A stretch of DNA of 17,473 nt, from NCBI GenBank assembly GCA_910585205.1, contig CAJUCC010000080.1, positions 1 through 17,473 of the forward strand, given 5' to 3'. The notes under the pieces are model-generated. The model was not told where the DNA came from and searched no databases. It was given only the letters and a program-made list of their open reading frames with translations. The position numbers were made by a program, and so were the translations under genes. The DNA comes from an uncultured Lachnospiraceae bacterium (lineage in GTDB: Bacteria > Bacillota > Clostridia > Lachnospirales > Lachnospiraceae). Positions 14,556 through 17,473 of the stretch are shown piece after piece (positions within the stretch are counted from its first letter, which is position 1; each line of letters begins with the position of its first letter).

Positions 14556-16910
14556 ATGAAAAACGAAAGCAGGAAACTGAAAATCCGGGCGGCGGTTATG
14601 CTTTGTATGATCGCTGTCATAACGGGATGCGGAGCACAGACAGAGGGGAATAAGGCGATAGCGGAGAACACGGCCGATATGCCTGCGGAGGCGGCCGGAC
14701 AGACCGAAACGATGCGTGAGTGTGCCGCGGCGGTTGCCGCGGCTTTTGGCGATGTGGATTACGATGCGGCGGATAGCGGTGCACAGGAACGCAAGGATAC
14801 GACCGGCGCAATCGTGCGGAAGCTCGGTGAGCTTGGCTATACGGCGGTTGACAGTGACAATCAGACCGACATGACAGAGGCGCAGCGGGTTATCCGGTTC
14901 TGCGCCGCTGTCGATGCCGGGCAAAGGGCAGAACTGACGACTGTGTCGGTCGTTTCACCGGAAGCATTCCGCATTGATATGTTTCGAACGGAAAACGGCG
15001 GTGTTGATATTCTCAGCGGGTATTATGTATGCAACGGGGGCGGTCTGGCGGAGCAGCAGAGTGTGGCGGCGTATTCCGCGGATACATGGGCGTATACGGA
15101 AGAGGGATACCTGCTGTTTTCCGGGCGGTATCGCACGGAATTCGATTCTGTGCTCGCACTCAGCGATGTGCCGGTTCACAGGGCTCTGCGGGTAAAACCG
15201 CTGGATGCAAAATTCAGGGAATGGAACAGGCAGTATCTCCGGCCGGTCGGCTACCGGGATCACAATATGTTTTTCACAGACTGGAGTGAAGCTGACTTTG
15301 GGGCACTGGATTTTTATGATCTGTTTGACCGGCTGTATCCGCTTGCCTGTCGGCGGCCGCTGCCGTATACAGCCGGTGACGATCTGAATGCGGATGTCCG
15401 GTATCGGATCCCGGGAAGCGTATTGGAAACGGTTCTTCTGCGGTATTTCCGTACGGAGCGCCAAGCGCTGCGGGAAAAACTGGTATATGACTCTGCGAGT
15501 GAAACCTATCTCTATATGCCGCGGGGATTTGCGGAAACCGGAGAGCCGGACATCCCGTATCCCGAAGTGGTGGATGGCAGGGAAAACGATGACGGCACGC
15601 TTACGCTGACCGTGAATGCGGTCTGGCCAAAAGAGGACACGGCGCGGGCATTTTCGCATACGGTTGTGATTCGCCCTCTGGCGGACGGTGGTTTTCAGTA
15701 TGTGTCAAACCGGATGCTTACACCGGGAGCCGACAGTGCGTCGTACGGATATGTGCCGCGCCGGCCAGTGGATCCGTGTGGTGATCCGGCGGAAAACGGG
15801 ACAGGCGCAGCGGCAGAGAACGGGATGAAAACGGAAACCGGCGGGCAGACAGACACAGAGGAATCTTCACTTTGGCTGCTGCCGCAGCCGGCGGATTGTC
15901 TGTTCCGGCCGGCGGAAAAAGAGCGGCTGGAACGGCAGGCGCTGGCGGCGGCTGCGAAGACCGCGGAAGTCTACTGGCATGTGGATACGGCGCAGGGGCC
16001 GGGCTATGCGTCCAACGTCCGGAACTTCACCGCCGGCCAGTGCCGGGAAGTGGCTGCCATTCTCGGACAGGCCGGTTATACCAGTGTCACGGCGGACACA
16101 AATATGGAAAATTACGGAGCGTTGGAAGACTTTTACCACGCTTATATGAGAAAAGAGGAAACGACGGTGACGGTATACCAGGTCAACCCGGACGGACTGA
16201 TCGGCGCCATGACGTTTCTGCACCGGGACAATGCGGTACAGACATATTATATCGGAATCGGCTGGCAGGAAGGCGGGATACCGGAAATCCGGCATACGGT
16301 AGTCAGCGACATTGCGGAGGTTTTGCTGACGGAAAAGGGATATTTTATCTACACCTATGCCGATCCAATGCAGTATGCCGGTATGCGGCAATACTGGCGT
16401 CTGCGGCCGTTGTCCGATACCTGCAGAGAGATGACGCGCAGGTATGTGAGCGGAGTGAGCTACGCGGGGTATTCGATGCTTGTGCGTGACTGGAATGCGG
16501 AAACCGTGACGGATATTCTGGAACCTTGTATGTTTTCCGATATCTACCGGATGCATACGGGGAAAAATCTGCAGGCCGAAAACGGCAGGATACCCGCGGA
16601 ATTATTCGAGGCGCTTATGACGGTTTATTTCCCTGTGTCCGCCGAACAACTGCGGGAAACATGCGGATATGATAAGGCCGGCAAAAGCTATCCGTATGAA
16701 CTGGCCGTGGGAAGTCAGTATGCGCCGTTTGGCGAAGTGACTGATTACCGGGAGAACGAGGATGGGACAATTACGCTCTGTGTGGACGGGGTATGGCCGG
16801 ATTACGGGACAGACCGGGCTTACGCAAACGAGATTGTCGTGCGGCCGTTTGCGGACGGAACCTTCTGCTATCTGTCCAATTCGGTGGAGCAGATATTGGA
16901 CTTCAAATGA
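14556..16910 (+). CDS. Large lipoprotein with two copies of an unknown domain
   Basis: A 784-residue lipoprotein (lipobox VITGC, C25). I do not recognise its biochemical function; it may belong to a Firmicutes domain-of-unknown-function family (perhaps DUF6070, not verified). It is an internal duplication: residues about 56-390 and 462-784 align throughout. Matching pairs are GELGYTAV / GQAGYTSV, the WSEADF / WNAETV region before a D-I-Y or D-L-Y segment, and at the ends ENDDGTLTLTVNAVWP / ENEDGTITLCVDGVWP with VVIRPLADGGFQYVSN / IVVRPFADGTFCYLSN. A polar, Glu/Thr-rich link (about 412-437) joins them. The start at 14556 is favoured by GAGGTG at a good distance; the GTG at 14547 is in frame but overlaps it. 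No catalytic motif is seen. The protein is likely anchored on the cell surface. Confidence 0.8.
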   Translation: MKNESRKLKIRAAVMLCMIAVITGCGAQTEGNKAIAENTADMPAEAAGQTETMRECAAAVAAAFGDVDYDAADSGAQERKDTTGAIVRKLGELGYTAVDSDNQTDMTEAQRVIRFCAAVDAGQRAELTTVSVVSPEAFRIDMFRTENGGVDILSGYYVCNGGGLAEQQSVAAYSADTWAYTEEGYLLFSGRYRTEFDSVLALSDVPVHRALRVKPLDAKFREWNRQYLRPVGYRDHNMFFTDWSEADFGALDFYDLFDRLYPLACRRPLPYTAGDDLNADVRYRIPGSVLETVLLRYFRTERQALREKLVYDSASETYLYMPRGFAETGEPDIPYPEVVDGRENDDGTLTLTVNAVWPKEDTARAFSHTVVIRPLADGGFQYVSNRMLTPGADSASYGYVPRRPVDPCGDPAENGTGAAAENGMKTETGGQTDTEESSLWLLPQPADCLFRPAEKERLERQALAAAAKTAEVYWHVDTAQGPGYASNVRNFTAGQCREVAAILGQAGYTSVTADTNMENYGALEDFYHAYMRKEETTVTVYQVNPDGLIGAMTFLHRDNAVQTYYIGIGWQEGGIPEIRHTVVSDIAEVLLTEKGYFIYTYADPMQYAGMRQYWRLRPLSDTCREMTRRYVSGVSYAGYSMLVRDWNAETVTDILEPCMFSDIYRMHTGKNLQAENGRIPAELFEALMTVYFPVSAEQLRETCGYDKAGKSYPYELAVGSQYAPFGEVTDYRENEDGTITLCVDGVWPDYGTDRAYANEIVVRPFADGTFCYLSNSVEQILDFK

Positions 16911-16998
16911 CAGATGCAGGGAAGAAAGCAGAAGAAACAGTTGTCGCGATTTTATAAACATTCCCAAAACAGTGAGTGATTTTTTGCGGGATGTCCGG

Positions 16999-17004
16999 TA
17001 TAAT
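16999..17004 (+). promoter_or_regulatory. -10 box of the zinc-ribbon gene fragment
   Basis: TATAAT at 16999-17004; sequence 17 bases upstream (GTGATT) is a weak -35. The predicted transcript would start near 17010, about 30 bases before the ATG at 17043. Confidence 0.4.
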
Positions 17005-17042
17005 AGGGGTGAGAAAGTCAGCATTGGGGAGAGGAGGGTACG

Positions 17043-17252
17043 ATGAAAGAAGAATGCCTGATATGTAAAGCGCCGCTTGCATATATGGAAACAGATACGG
17101 TTATGGAATGTGCCGTGTGCCACAAAAAGGAAGCGAGTAAAACCAGATGCGTAAAAGGACATTATGTTTGTAATGAATGCCATATTGCCGGCTCACAACA
17201 ATCACAACATATGATCTGGAGACTCCGGAGGGGAACGTATTCTGCGGCCTGA
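17043..17252 (+). pseudogene. Truncated cysteine-rich protein, DUF5714-like N-terminus
   Basis: The first about 47 residues (MKEECLICKAPL, then MECAVCHKKEASKTRCVKGH and YVCNECH) look like the zinc-ribbon start of DUF5714-type proteins of Clostridia: pairs of CxxC at C5/C8 and C23/C26, another Cys at about 36 and CNEC near 44-47. After NECHIAG the sequence (SQQSQHMIWRLRRG) no longer fits and ends at a stop after 69 residues, whereas relatives are far longer as I recall them. Ribosome site GAGGAGGG precedes the ATG. The remaining domain is missing; the DNA that follows carries different open frames, so this is a 5' remnant at a junction near 17185. Confidence 0.6.
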
Positions 17253-17338
17253 ATGCGCTGACTGCCCTGCGGGGAACGTCACCGGCGTTTGGAACGGAAG
17301 CGGATGTGTGGACGCTGGATACCGGTGATGACCTATAA
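17177..17338 (+). other. Short open frame beyond the junction, origin unknown
   Basis: In another frame than the zinc-ribbon fragment, codons from about 17192 to the stop at 17336-17338 read TTYDLETPEGNVFCGLNA and later DVWTLDTGDDL. It looks like the C-terminal end of a protein whose upstream part is absent here. The next frame overlaps its stop by 11 bases, as neighbours in an operon often do. I do not recognise it. Confidence 0.35.
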
Positions 17339-17473
17339 ATGCTACGACCAGACCCGGACGGGGACCATAGCGGCAAGGCTGAAAAACGGCCTGAGCATTG
17401 AGAACGTCTGCCGCTCGCCGCTGGTGCAGGACTGGAAGATGTACACGATGGCGCAGAAAGTCCTCCACGCCGT
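17328..17473 (+). CDS. Partial open frame running off the window
   Basis: Begins at ATG 17328 inside the end of the previous frame and stays open to the window end, giving MTYKCYDQTRTGTIAARLKN and then NVCRSPLVQDWKMYTMAQKV over 48 codons. A GG-rich stretch upstream (ACCGGTG) is a weak ribosome site. The protein family is not recognised; with the previous frame it may be part of a foreign segment such as a phage or integrative element. Low confidence because only the start is seen. Confidence 0.4.
   Translation, partial: MTYKCYDQTRTGTIAARLKNGLSIENVCRSPLVQDWKMYTMAQKVLHA

Noticed and set aside
15872..16489. Plus-strand frame of 205 codons inside the large lipoprotein gene
   Set aside because: It is a Gly/Arg-rich shadow in another frame, while the lipoprotein frame carries the duplicated domain in full.

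Overview
The window looks like a chromosomal stretch from a Gram-positive anaerobe of the Clostridia, most likely Lachnospiraceae. This rests on strong purine-rich Shine-Dalgarno sites, Gram-positive rho-independent terminators, an agr-type peptide quorum-sensing locus (LytTR regulator, GHKL kinase, AgrB, AgrD), several lipoproteins with Clostridia-style lipoboxes, and a DUF5722-like protein. No species can be named from the sequence alone.

Left part (1-3262): a chemotaxis receptor gene on the minus strand is broken by a one-base frameshift and seems to lack part of its C-terminal helix. It is followed on the plus strand by a YciI-like protein, whose promoter carries a palindromic operator, and by a family 4 (Fe-S) uracil-DNA glycosylase.

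Quorum-sensing region (3289-7359): a LytTR response regulator overlaps an AgrC-type sensor kinase. A convergent unknown gene follows, then an XRE regulator, AgrB and a short AgrD. The AgrD-like peptide has no cysteine. Its serine 21 aligns with the ring cysteine of staphylococcal AgrD, so a serine lactone signal is predicted. Two pairs of TRRTCA boxes, spaced 21 and 22 bp, lie upstream of the XRE gene and of agrBD; this spacing is typical of LytTR-type operators.

Middle (7578-11158): an IS630-type helix-turn-helix fragment is followed by two lipoprotein genes in one operon. One is a BMP/PnrA-like binding protein and the other a DUF5722-like, glycoside-hydrolase-fold protein.

RiPP-like island (11200-13810, minus strand): this is the best candidate for an undescribed system. 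A 37-residue peptide gene with a consensus promoter is followed by a hairpin terminator or attenuator, then a radical SAM/SPASM maturase, then a protein-kinase-like protein whose start overlaps the maturase stop. The island is visibly richer in A+T than its neighbours, which suggests horizontal acquisition.

Right part (13943-17473): a ferritin-like diiron protein, a 784-residue lipoprotein built from two copies of one unknown domain, and the 5' part of a cysteine-rich (DUF5714-like) gene. That last reading frame runs into unrelated sequence near 17185, possibly a recombination or insertion junction. An open frame of unknown function runs off the window end.
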